A DNA stretch of 64,000 bases from Paragorgia papillata (lineage: Eukaryota; Cnidaria; Anthozoa; Scleralcyonacea; Coralliidae), in assembly GCA_035771165.1 (NCBI GenBank), contig JAWNZC010000013.1, forward strand, positions 2,128,501 to 2,192,500, in the 5' to 3' direction. Numbering within the stretch: the first letter of the stretch is position 1; each line of letters starts with the position of its first letter. Made by a program: the position numbers and the translations under genes. The notes under the pieces were generated by a model. That model did no database searches, was not told where the DNA came from, and worked only from the letters and a program-made list of their open reading frames with translations. Positions 1-64,000 of the stretch are shown here, piece after piece.

Positions 1-345
1 TCACACTCATTTAGATCAACCTCACACTAGTTTAGATCAATCTCACACTCGTTTAGATCAATCTCACACTCGTTTAGATCATTCTCGCACCCGTTTAGAT
101 CAATCTCTCACTCGTTTAGATCAACCTCACACTATAGTTTAGATCAATCTCACACTCGTTTAGATCAATCTCACACTCGTTTAGATCAATCACACACTCG
201 TTTAGATCAATCACACACACTCGTTTAGATCAATGTCACACTCGTTTAGATCGATTTTAGGCTCGTTTAGATCGATCTTACATTCGTTTAGATAAATTTC
301 AGATTCGTTTCGATCAATGTCAGACTCGTTAAGATTGAGGTCAAA
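1..345. repeat. 21-bp tandem satellite
   Basis: About fifteen degenerate copies of a 21-bp unit containing CTCGTTTAGATCAATC. Copies drift progressively toward the right end. No coding signal is seen here or in 346-605. Confidence 0.9.
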
Positions 346-621
346 CTTGTTTAAATTGGTCTCACTTCACATCAGACCATATTCTGTGTATACTTTTTTC
401 ACTTTCAAGAATTTTCAGCTTCAAGTTCACATATTCACGTACTCACGTCCACATTCTCACTCACACTCCTACACTTACTACTACTCTTACTCCTACTTGT
501 ACTCCCGTTCACATCACAGGCACATTCAGGATCAAGTTCTTAATATATTTTTCAATAAGATTGTACTTATGATATCCATACTTGGGTATCTTTAGGGTAT
601 TCTCCTTTGCACTCTCTCAAG

Positions 622-1039
622 CATAACAAGCACCTTCACGGATACAAAGAACAACGATTGTTCATGGTAAATCACCACTCCAAAAGACCAAGACCTCGCA
701 TACGTCCACTCCTAAACAAAGCATTATTTACAGCCAATACAGAAGCTGAACAAGATTCCATACTTGAGAGGATGTCCCCGGAATATGAATACAACGGCGA
801 ATACGGCCAGAACGTGGCGAAGGTTAAGGGAGGAACGTCGAAGATTTTCAATGATAAACTAGCGCAGGATCCTCCGTATGAAGATTCTCTTGAGAGTGTG
901 GAACGGAAGTCGACCCACGCAGCAAAGGTTGGAGGACTGGGTATACCTATGGGAATTGGACGTGGGAACTCGTTGGAAGAACTGAATGCGATGTTACAGA
1001 ACACACTGCCGGAGTACCAGTATGATAGACCGGCGCATG
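622..1039 (+). CDS. Internal exon of an upstream gene, unknown domain
   Basis: This exon lies between a good acceptor (polypyrimidine then CAAG at 618-621) and a GT donor at 1040, and is open from phase 0 to phase 1 (418 nt). The translation is complex rather than repeat-like, acidic and Tyr-rich, with PEYEYNGEYGQN near the middle and LPEYQYDRPAHG at the end. I recognise no domain. The final single base joins the two leading bases of the 2334 exon to make Gly, so the two exons agree in phase. The ORF also continues into a TCATCC microsatellite past 1060; that part is intron. An internal ATG at 664 could start a shorter form. Confidence 0.55.
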
Positions 1040-1059
1040 GTACGACGCTTAATCACTCA

Positions 1060-1585
1060 TCATCTTTAGCTTCATCTTCATGCTCATCCTCATCTACGTC
1101 TTCCTTCTCATCCTCATTCTCATCGTCATTTTCATCCTCGTCCTCTTTTTCATCCTCATCCTCTTTTTCATCCTCATCCTCTTTTTCATCTTCATCCTCA
1201 TCTTCATCCTCATTCTCATCCTCCTCATCTTCATTCTCATTTTCATCCTCATTCTCATTTTCATCTTCTTATTATCATCCTCATTCTTATCCTCATCCTC
1301 ATCCTCATCCTCATCCTCATTTTCATCTGAATCTGTATCCTCATCCTCATCTTCATCCTCATTTTCATCTTTATCCTCATCCTCAGCCTCATTTTCAGCT
1401 TTATCCTCATCTTCATCCTCATTCTCATCCTCATTTTCATCTTCATTCTCATCCTTATTTTCATCCTCATTTTCATCTTCATCGTCATTTCATCTTTATC
1501 CTCATCTTCATCCTCATTCTCATCTTCATGCTCATTTTCATTCTCATCTTCATCTTCATCCTCATCCTCATTTTCATGAATGAAT
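1060..1585. repeat. TCATCC/TTCATC hexamer array
   Basis: Dense imperfect hexamer repeat in the intron after 1039. It produces long artefactual Ser/Phe-, His/Pro- and Met/Arg-rich frames on both strands. Confidence 0.95.
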
Positions 1586-1916
1586 GAATGAATAACTTTA
1601 TTTGAGTGTCAATGTATTTAGCTATATATACAGCTAATTGGGGACACTATTGATAAGTTTTAGACTAAAATAGGATTTATACTACGAGATCAAAATTTCT
1701 CTATTTTTACAATAATTTACCTATTAAAACTATTAAGAATATTTCTTAAAATACACCTATATACAATATGATAAATAAAAAAATAAATAGATCAATATAA
1801 ATAAAATAACAATAAAAATTAAGTTGAACATAAAATACAATTTCTGCAGTTATTATCGAGTATGCTTTCTAAGTCCTGTTTTCTAATATTCCTTTTAAAA
1901 GATTCTAAACTAGGTT

Positions 1917-2215
1917 TCTTTATCCTCATCTTCATGTTCATCCTCATTCTCATCCTCATCTTCATCCTCATTCTCATTCTCATTCTCATCTTCATCCTCA
2001 TCCTCATTTTCATCTTTATCCTCATTTTCATCCTCATCCTCAATTTCCTTTTTTATCTTCATCTTCATGTTCAACCTCATTCTCATCCTCATTTTCATCT
2101 TCATTCTCATCCTTACTTTCATCCTCGTCTTCATCCTCATCCTCATTCTCATCCTCATCCTCATTCTCATCCTCATCCTCATTCTCATCTTCATCTTCAT
2201 CCGCATCCTCATATA
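1917..2215. repeat. TCATCC/TTCATC hexamer array, second block
   Basis: Same motif as the 1060-1585 block, separated from it by about 330 bp of AT-rich unique sequence in which I see no gene. Confidence 0.95.
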
Positions 2216-2333
2216 TTTATCAACAGCGCGTCATTTTCATTGCTAGTATCGTCATACCGGTTTGTGTTACCAGTTTGTTCTCTTAGTATTTGTGTTCAAC
2301 ACTTTGTATATGATTTTTCTTTTCTTTCCGTAG

Positions 2334-2466
2334 GGATGGCGTTTGATAGCTGTGTAGATCTGGACCCTGATTGCCGCCGGTATGAAATACAAGGACTGTG
2401 TAGTGATAACCCAAATTTTGCTGCCAAACGGTTTAACTGTAAAAGAACATGCCATCTGTGCACTAG
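2334..2466 (+). CDS. ShKT-domain exon (secreted protein, C-terminal part)
   Basis: The exon follows a strong acceptor (TTTCTTTCCGTAG) and enters in phase 1. It encodes a complete ShKT domain: six Cys spaced C-x6-C-x8-C-x12-C-x3-C-x2-C, starting CVDLDPDC and ending CKRTCHLC, with the usual Asp two residues after the first Cys. ShKT domains are extracellular disulfide modules found in cnidarian and nematode secreted enzymes, matrix proteins and peptides. Alone it does not indicate a toxin, and the preceding exon is not toxin-like. The right end is uncertain: either a donor at 2467 (CACTAG/GTTTGT, phase 2) or read-through to a stop at 2492-2494. I found no convincing phase-2 partner downstream. 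Confidence 0.8.
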
Positions 2467-2574
2467 GTTTGTGTACTTTACTATTTGTTGTTAGTAGAAA
2501 GTAACGAAAAGGTAGTCTATTGCCATTCTCATGTATATAATGTAATTGTTAATTTTAAAAAGTCATTAATAATT

Positions 2575-2986
2575 CTTATTATATGGCTGGGCTTGTTTTC
2601 GGGTCATTACGCCAAACGGCGCACGCTGATTGGTTGCTGAGAGGTCCGGAAAAAGCCGTAATGCCCTCTCGGCACATGTGAGAGGGCATTACGTCCTTTC
2701 TAATGACCTGCAAGTTTTGGCGGGAAAATTACTGAGTTGATTTGAATGAAAATAAAAGTGAATTAGATATATTCGTTGGAAAATTTTGAACAATATTACG
2801 TCCTGAAACATCAGTGTTTCTTTTTATAAAAACTTCTTATTTAAAAGCGCGAAAAATAAAGCCTAACAAACATGAAGCGAAACGAACAAGCTCAAAAGTA
2901 AGAACTAAAGTGAACAGCGACACATGATCAAGACTAACGTAGAACTTAAAACAGATCAGAAAACAAACCAAAAGCCATATAATAAA
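2575..2986. mobile_element. MITE with TTATTATATGGCT ends
   Basis: Terminal inverted repeats ATTATATGGCT (2579) and AGCCATATAAT (2972-2983) bound about 410 bp. The element contains a hairpin of GTAATGCCCTCTC and its complement (about 2660-2695). Its left 230 bp recurs inverted at 10238-10471. It abuts the next MITE directly. Confidence 0.75.
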
Positions 2987-2989
2987 AGG

Positions 2990-3133
2990 CTTATTAACCT
3001 CGTTTTCTCGGTCTGTACGGGAAAGTATTTGCCCTCGGTTTCTCTCGCACAAACCTCGCTCCTTTGTCGCTCGGTCTGTACGAAAACCTCAGGCAAATAC
3101 TTTCCCGTACAGACCTCGAACTCGGTTAATAAG
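2990..3133. mobile_element. MITE, CTTATTAACC family
   Basis: Ends CTTATTAACC and GGTTAATAAG flank an inverted core (TCTGTACGGGAAAGTATTTG and complement). Related copies lie at 13117, 18329, 47067, 47901 and 59990. Confidence 0.8.
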
Positions 3134-3179
3134 CCTTTAATACTGGAGAAACGAAAAAAAAATATCACAACCGTCACTA

Positions 3180-3425
3180 TCACCATTACCTACCATTGAA
3201 ATAAACGAACTTTATTATTCTATGTATTATTACCATCACCATCACCTAACCATCATAATCACTACCAGCAGCATGTTAATCACCATCAGTATCACCATTA
3301 CTATCAGCATCACTATTACCACCACCACCATCACTACAACAAAGGCATCACCATAACAATTACCATCACTATCACCATCACCACCATCACCATTATCATC
3401 TTCATCATCAATTATTATCATAGTT
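3180..3425. repeat. CAT/CAC trinucleotide-rich block
   Basis: Imperfect ATCACC/ATTACC repeat. Between 3426 and 3815 I see only AT-rich unique sequence with no coding signal. Confidence 0.85.
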
Positions 3426-3817
3426 ATTAAGTTTGGTGTTTACTGTATTTTCTTTTTCTTGACATTAACTTGCTTTACTCTTTTAGCAATTTATATTATA
3501 TTTTTTTCTATTTCCTGATACCGCTTGTTCATTGAATATTTGTAGAAGACTACCTGGAAGACTGGCGAAATCAAAACATCACAATTAAACAAAGTTAGCA
3601 AATTTGGTAGGATGTTGAAGTAACCATACGCTATCAGGAGTTGTAATTGAGGCTTAAAAGATTTTTTATTGGGTAAGAAAAGTTAACGTTGAGAACTTTA
3701 CTGTATTAGATTCGTTCATAGCCAAGTCGTCTTCGCGATGCAAAGGAAACCGGGACACCAGACGGCAAATAAAGTGACTTAAACTATAACAAAACCATAC
3801 ATGTATGATTAACCTTT

Positions 3818-4611
3818 AACCCTTTACCTGGCAGATTACCGAATCCATGTCAAAAACCCCACATGGCAAAAATCCCGCCGATAAAAACCCCACTGACAAA
3901 ACCCCTGACGATGAAAACCCCACCGACAAAACCCCCCAATTACCAAATTCAGACAAAAAACCCGCATTCAACTTTTTCAATTTTTTTTAATTGTCACAAT
4001 AAGTCACCGCTTAGTGCTGGCACTGCTGGACTTCTTCGCGTACATATGACCATCGTAACACAGCTTTTCACCTCCTTTGTTGCTCCGAATGACTTCCATG
4101 ATTGAGAGTTAGTTTGTAACAGAATTGAGAATGTAAAGCAGCTCTTTATAGAATTATGTGTTATTTTTCAGGCGATGACTCACGTCTTAGAAACGCAAAC
4201 AACACCAACGCAATTCCCATTGGGGTCGCTTGCTTATGAGCGTGACCCACAATTCCCATGTGGGTCATTTGCCAACTGTTTGAGACAATGACACATTTGC
4301 TGAGAACGCAACATGAAATCAGATGTTCGTAAATAGTGTCGCAACACCATACGTCTTCATTGAAACTAATTTGTAAAAGGAGAATGCGTTTTTTTTGTCT
4401 GAATTTAGTAATTTGGGGGTTTTGTCGGTGGGGTTTTCGTCGGCGGGGTTTTTGTCAGTGGGGTTTTTGTCGGCGGGGTTTTTGTCATGTGGGGTTATTG
4501 TCGGTATCTCCAGATTACCAGGAGGTCTCCACTTGACGAGTAAAATCGTCTGGCGTTAGCCAGAGTAAAAGTAATAAGTTGCCAATTGGCAACCATGCCC
4601 GGTAAAGGGTT
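3818..4611. mobile_element. Inverted-repeat element with AACCCTTTACC ends
   Basis: Arms AACCCTTTACCTGG (3818) and GGTAAAGGGTT (4600-4611) enclose inner arms that are tandem AAAACCCCACCGAC-like units (3863-3950) and their complement (4420-4510). It also holds the CTGGCGTTAGCCAGAGTAAAA motif found in several other introns. No transposase ORF is visible. Confidence 0.7.
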
Positions 4612-4957
4612 ATAGTCAGTTTCAGCTTGCTTTTGAAATTCGTTTGTCAACATTCGTTGGAAGGTTGGGAACTTGGTACGGAAGTTCGCGAAGTTCGTTG
4701 TGAAGTTCGTTGTGAAGTTCGTCGTGAAGTTCGAATTTAATAAGCTTTGAATTGAATTCCTTTGGTAAAATCACGGAGAAGAAGATTATTTGTTGTATAG
4801 AATATAATAATAGATACTTGGTTAAGCAGAAACAAATTGCCGACTTAAATTTGTATCTACCCCGCAACGTAGTTCGGAACATTGCAACGTAAGTTCTGAA
4901 TGTTCATTTCAATTATACGTATTATACGATTTCAAAAGCAAGCTGAAACGGACTATA
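4612..4957. mobile_element. MITE with 28-bp inverted ends
   Basis: Begins TATAGTCAGTTTCAGCTTGC and ends with its near-perfect complement at 4928-4957. Length is 346 bp with no ORF of its own. It abuts the preceding element. A short AAGTTCGT repeat lies at 4680-4735. Confidence 0.85.
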
Positions 4958-5464
4958 AATGAGCTGTATAGATAGATGTTCTTTATCCTTCTCTAAAACG
5001 GTTCAAATAAACCTAGTCAGTTGATAAACGAGATATTTTAAGAACTATCTAAAGTTTTTTGTGCTTTAAATGTTTACGAATTTTCTCAATTACGTATAAA
5101 TAGAATGGTACGGCAATGGCAATACTGTAGGGAATAAAAATTACTTATTCTCTTTGTTATGAGAGAAAAATAATAAAACAGAGAGAGCAATACAGATACA
5201 AAAAGGAACACCGAATTAAAATATTCATAAATTGATACAGCTAAAAAAAAGTTAAAAGTAAATTTAAATGTATATAAAGCACTTTGTATAGTCTTATAGG
5301 ATAAAACTTGTGACTCAAAAATTACTGAACTTATGTGTTGAACAATTCTAAACGTCGAATATTAAATCTTAGCTTTATAAAATAATCTAAAAAATGAAAA
5401 GGCAAGGTTATAGAAAGAAATAAAATGAAAAAGAAAGGTTGTTATATGATAAGGGATAACAGGG
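4958..5464. other. AT-rich spacer, nothing recognised
   Basis: Unique, AT-rich sequence. I see no open frame, inverted repeat or tandem array that I could support. Confidence 0.6.
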
Positions 5465-6330
5465 AAGGGGAGAAGAGCGGAGTACAACGGAGTGGAAAGT
5501 AAGTGAAGAGTAGAAAGGAAAGGAAAGGAAAGGAAAGTGTAGGCGAGGAAAGGGAAGGAAAGGGGAAGGAAGGGAAGGAAAGGGAATGGAAGGGAAGGAA
5601 AGGGGAGGGAAGGGAAGGAAAGGGGAAGGAAAGGGAATGGAATGGAAGGGAAGGGAAGGGAAAGGAAAGGGAGGGAAAAGAAAGGAAAGGAAAGGGAAGG
5701 GAAGGGAAAGGAATGGAAAGGAAGGAAAAGAAAGGGAAGGGAGGGGAAAAAAGGAAGGGAAGGAGAGGTAAAGGAAAGGGAAAGGAAAGGAAGGGAAAGG
5801 GAAGGGAAGGAAAGGAAAAGAAAGGGGAGGGAAGGGAAGGGGAAGGAAGGGAAAGGAAAGTGAAGGGAAGGGAAGGGAAGGGAAAAAAGGAAGGGAGGGA
5901 AAGGGAAGGGAAGGGAAAGGAAGGGAAAGGGAAGGGAAGGAAAGGAAAAAAAAGGGGAGGGAGGGGAAGGGAAGGGAAGGGAAGGAAGGGAAAGAAAAGT
6001 GAAGGGAAGGGAAGGGAAGGAAGGAAAGTGAAGGGAAGGGAAAAAAAGGAAGGGGAGGGGAGGGAAAGGAAAGGGAAGTAAAGGGAAGGGAAGGAAAAGA
6101 AAGGGAAGGGGAAGGAAGGGAAGGAAGGGAAAGGAAAGTGAAGGGAAGTGAAGGGAAGAGAAGGGAAGGAAAAAGAAAGAAAAGGAAAGGAGTCCAACGT
6201 TGTTCATGCTGGCCAGCTCAACGGAGGGGAGGGGAGGGAAGGGAAGGAAGGGAAGGAAGGGAAAGGAAAGTGAAGGGAAGTGAAGGGAAGAGAAGGGAAG
6301 GAAAAAGAAAGAAAAGGAAAGGAGTCCAAC
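5465..6330. repeat. Polypurine GGGAA/GGAAA array
   Basis: About 860 bp almost purely purine on the plus strand, built from GGGAA and GGAAAG units. A block ending GGAGTCCAACGTTG occurs twice (about 6130-6200 and 6263-6336), showing a segmental duplication inside the array. Long Phe/Pro/Ser frames on the minus strand come from the repeat. Confidence 0.95.
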
Positions 6331-6656
6331 GTTGCTCAACGCGTTGTTGATAATAATCATGATTCATCATAACGTTGTTCATGCTGGTCAGCACAATGTT
6401 GTTCATGCATGCTAGCCAACACAAAATTTTTAATGCTGGCCAACACACCGTTGTTAACAAGCCATATAACAATACTGTGCATGCGTTGTTTGCAAATGGT
6501 AATGGTATAACAGTCATCTTTGCAAAACGGCTACATGCATACAACGTGAAGAAAATCTCCATGCGTATGCCCCTACTTTTATGGGTATGGTAAAATTGTC
6601 AGAAACAAACACTCTGTCCAATAGGCACCTCGAGACAGCGGAAAATGCGCCAGGAT

Positions 6657-6826
6657 TTTCATTCGTTCGTTCGTTCGTTCGTTCGTTCGTTCGTTCGTTC
6701 GTTCGTTCGTTCGTTCGTTCGTTCGTTCGTTCGTTCGTTCGTTCGTTCGTTCGTTCGTTCGTTCGTTCGTTCGTTCGTTCGTTCGTTCGTTCGTTCGTTC
6801 GTTCGTTCGTTCGTTCGTTCGTTCGT
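6657..6826. repeat. TTCG tetranucleotide array
   Basis: About 42 near-perfect GTTC units. The only frames here read Ser-Phe-Val-Arg repeats and are artefacts. Confidence 0.98.
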
Positions 6827-6946
6827 AGGTCAGAAATCTGTCAACTAAATAGCTGATGTGGACCTGCCAAAACTAAAATTAAAATTTACAATACAATGTA
6901 CAACTAAAATTATAAACTAAGAATTTCTATCTAAAAATATATAAAA

Positions 6947-7245
6947 TCATCTTTTGTTATTACTTACAGCTGCTTCCTTCAAAAAACTTATGTTATTAAG
7001 ATTTTTACCTTTTCTAGGTTTTAGTTTAAAATTATCTTTGTTAATTGTAGCCTTAATGTCATCATGGATTTGGTTCCATGCTATGGGACCTCTATACCGT
7101 AATGAAGTTCTTCCTTTTTCAGTTTTGCACCTAAGAACATCAAAATTTGGGTTTCTTCTTCCCGTTCTTTGATTCCGCTTTGTGAAAAAGGTCTTGTAAA
7201 TCTTGTGGAGCCTTCATGTACCAAACGTCGTGCATTAAAGGGCAA
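6947..7245 (-). pseudogene. LINE reverse-transcriptase C-terminal remnant
   Basis: Read on the minus strand this gives a tail typical of non-LTR retrotransposon ORF2 proteins: RRNPNFDVLRCKTEKGRTSL, then RYRGPIAWNQIHDDIKA, ending at a stop at 6947-6949. The RG-P-x-x-WN core is the conserved C-terminal motif of these RTs. The upstream continuation (ARRLVHEGSTRFTRPFSQSG) is in another frame, so at least one frameshift has occurred and the copy is dead. Confidence 0.7.
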
Positions 7246-7267
7246 TAGCACTAATATAAAAATTAAG

Positions 7268-7675
7268 TTTGTCTAATTTGAAAGAACTCATAAAATTGTA
7301 ATAGAAGATCCTTTACAACTTTTTCGTATTTCTCTTCGTTTTCAAGATATTTCAATTTGTTTGATATGTAAATGGTGGTCTCTGACGTCAGGTGTGGGGT
7401 AAAATATTTTCACATGTAGCAAAACCAGTTATATCGCTAAGTTTGTTCACCGAAATCATTTGAAACTGTACACATAAAAACTCCTTGCGACGCTGAACAT
7501 TTCATGTTAGATATGTAAGTGATTTAGCTCTGTATGAAAATATTTCCCCCCCCCCCCCCCACTCCTGACGTCAGAGACCGTCTCATTTACATATCAAACA
7601 AATTGAAATATCTTGAAATTATATATTGCAATTTTATGAGTTCTTTCAAATTATTTTTTATTGCCAATCCCCTTT
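7268..7675. mobile_element. Palindromic MITE (AATTTGAAAGAACTCATAAA ends)
   Basis: Outer arms at 7271-7295 and 7636-7660 are complementary, as are inner arms around TTGTTTGATATGTAAATG and CTCTGACGTCAG. A poly-C run lies at 7547-7560. Related inner arms recur in the element at 18982-19325. Confidence 0.75.
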
Positions 7676-7746
7676 AAGGTTAAAATCCGTCTTTTGTAAT
7701 TGGTTTAAACTTATTATGCTTATGATAACGATAATGCGGATAAATC

Positions 7747-8000
7747 GAATTGACGGCACCGAAAAAGATGGCGGCGGTACATTTAACCATAATGCTTTCC
7801 GACCTCAAATCAGCTCAAATAACAACTAAACATTGTTTATCATGCTACGTGGATTAAATTAGCACGAACTTCATTCCTACCAAAGTTTACCCTTTTAAAA
7901 CCCTATCTTCCAATTATTCTGCAAGAAACAATATTTAATGTGCGCAACGGATTGTGGTTAAATGTACAAGACGCCATCTTTTTAGGTACGGTCAATTAAG
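7747..8000. mobile_element. Short inverted-repeat element
   Basis: Arms containing AAAAAGATGGCG and GTACATTTAACCA near 7760-7790 match in inverse order TGGTTAAATGTAC and CGCCATCTTTTT near 7953-7985. No ORF. Confidence 0.6.
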
Positions 8001-8146
8001 GCAACACTTATATTTTTGAACTTAAACCATTAGTTTTTAACTTAATTAGGCGTAATAGCGTATCTCTTACTTTGAACTTTTCTGCTAATTACATTACAAG
8101 AGTTTTTTTCCTTTTTCCCGGGCCGGTGTTATGTATTGTTTCACAG

Positions 8147-8311
8147 ACTGGAACGACGTACATGCTCCGCCTTAAATTACCAGGAATTAACGAAATACTA
8201 AAAAAACTCGAGAAAACCATCTCTAAATTGAACGATTGCAAACAGGTCACTGTTGACTCAAGTCTTTGGGATGCCTGCTGTATTCGTGTAGGTCTCACTG
8301 TAGTTCAATAG
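8147..8311 (+). CDS. Weak candidate exon
   Basis: An acceptor-like TTGTTTCACAG precedes 8147. The frame starting there encodes an amphipathic stretch (LPGINEILKKLEKTISKLND) and ends at a stop at 8309-8311; a GT at 8246 could end it earlier. Read in the phase required by the ShKT exon (phase 2) it instead stops after about 17 codons. I recognise no domain, so this may be chance or the terminal exon of the upstream gene. Confidence 0.2.
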   Translation, partial: TGTTYMLRLKLPGINEILKKLEKTISKLNDCKQVTVDSSLWDACCIRVGLTVVQ

Positions 8312-8480
8312 CTAAATAAGCGTGTTGGAAGACGAATGTGCCCTTACTTTATTTTCTCTTTGACCTGTTTGTTTTGAACTGGGAATTTTATAAACAAGCC
8401 AGTTCAAGTCCACAGCTAGGGTGACAACATTTGTGAAACATCTTTGGTGATTTTATCAACCATCAGAAAATTCAATTTTT

Positions 8481-8554
8481 CTTCTATTTCAGACAGAGTT
8501 ATTTTAGGGGGGGAAATCGTATAAAACATGTGCTAAGGAAGCACGGGTTAGCTT
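8481..8554 (+). promoter_or_regulatory. 5' leader of the giant gene with acceptor-like site
   Basis: A polypyrimidine-CAG site (CTTCTATTTCAG, 8481-8492) sits 62 bp before the start codon, so the mRNA leader may begin at 8493 after cis- or spliced-leader trans-splicing. A TATAAAA string is at 8520-8526, but it is so close to the ATG that transcription starting from it would leave almost no leader. An in-frame TAG at 8549-8551 precludes an earlier start. Confidence 0.35.

Positions 8555-64000
<55,446 letters not shown>

Noticed and set aside
1080..1583. Long Ser/Phe/Ile/Leu and His/Pro frames in the TCATCC array
   Set aside because: Open only because the hexamer lacks stops; all frames on both strands are open and low complexity.
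5362..6360. 330-residue minus-strand Pro/Phe/Ser protein
   Set aside because: Translation of a polypurine array; no splice signal, domain or complex sequence.

Overview
The window is eukaryotic and metazoan. GT-AG introns separate short exons coding for animal extracellular domains (ILEI/FAM3, PLAT, PA14, tectonin, LamG, vWA, ShKT). Introns are full of simple-sequence arrays and short inverted-repeat transposons. The ShKT domain, the phase-1 modular gene and the repeat content suggest a cnidarian, most likely an anthozoan. That is an inference from style, not a species identification.

Layout. Bases 1-2500 hold the 3' part of one gene: two phase-compatible exons, the second coding a complete six-cysteine ShKT domain. 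Bases 2500-8490 are repeats: MITEs, a decayed LINE fragment and purine-rich arrays. From 8555 to the right edge runs one very large plus-strand gene. I could chain 41 exons whose reading phases agree at all 40 junctions, with no internal stop. They code for at least 3716 residues and the gene leaves the window still open.

Predicted protein order: signal peptide (1-20); two ILEI/FAM3-like domains (21-330); PLAT (331-452); an unrecognised region (453-547); PA14 (548-708); Pro/Gly linker; a six-bladed tectonin propeller in one exon (740-989); linker; LamG-like (1047-1215); linker; vWA1, vWA2, vWA3, vWA4; a second PLAT; vWA5 and vWA6 (to 2622). It ends in more than 1090 residues of Gly-Gly-Pro repeat. 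Domain units and linkers are mostly bounded by phase-1 introns, the signature of exon shuffling. The two ILEI copies share one internal intron-phase pattern and the two PLAT copies share another, which points to module duplication. The protein should be secreted and act as a multivalent matrix or adhesion scaffold. Only vWA2 keeps a full metal-ion site.

The introns hold little else that codes. Many carry their own microsatellite: tetramers, pentamers, hexamers, a 1.4 kb polypyrimidine tract, and a 40-bp minisatellite of about 29 units. Others carry non-autonomous DNA transposons. Six have clear 8-bp target duplications and CAGTG/CACTG ends (hAT-like) and one has a 10-bp duplication. There are also tRNA-derived SINE-like pieces and LINE fragments. 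The most novel features are the overall domain architecture and the GGP domain, which reads as canonical collagen only on the wrong strand.
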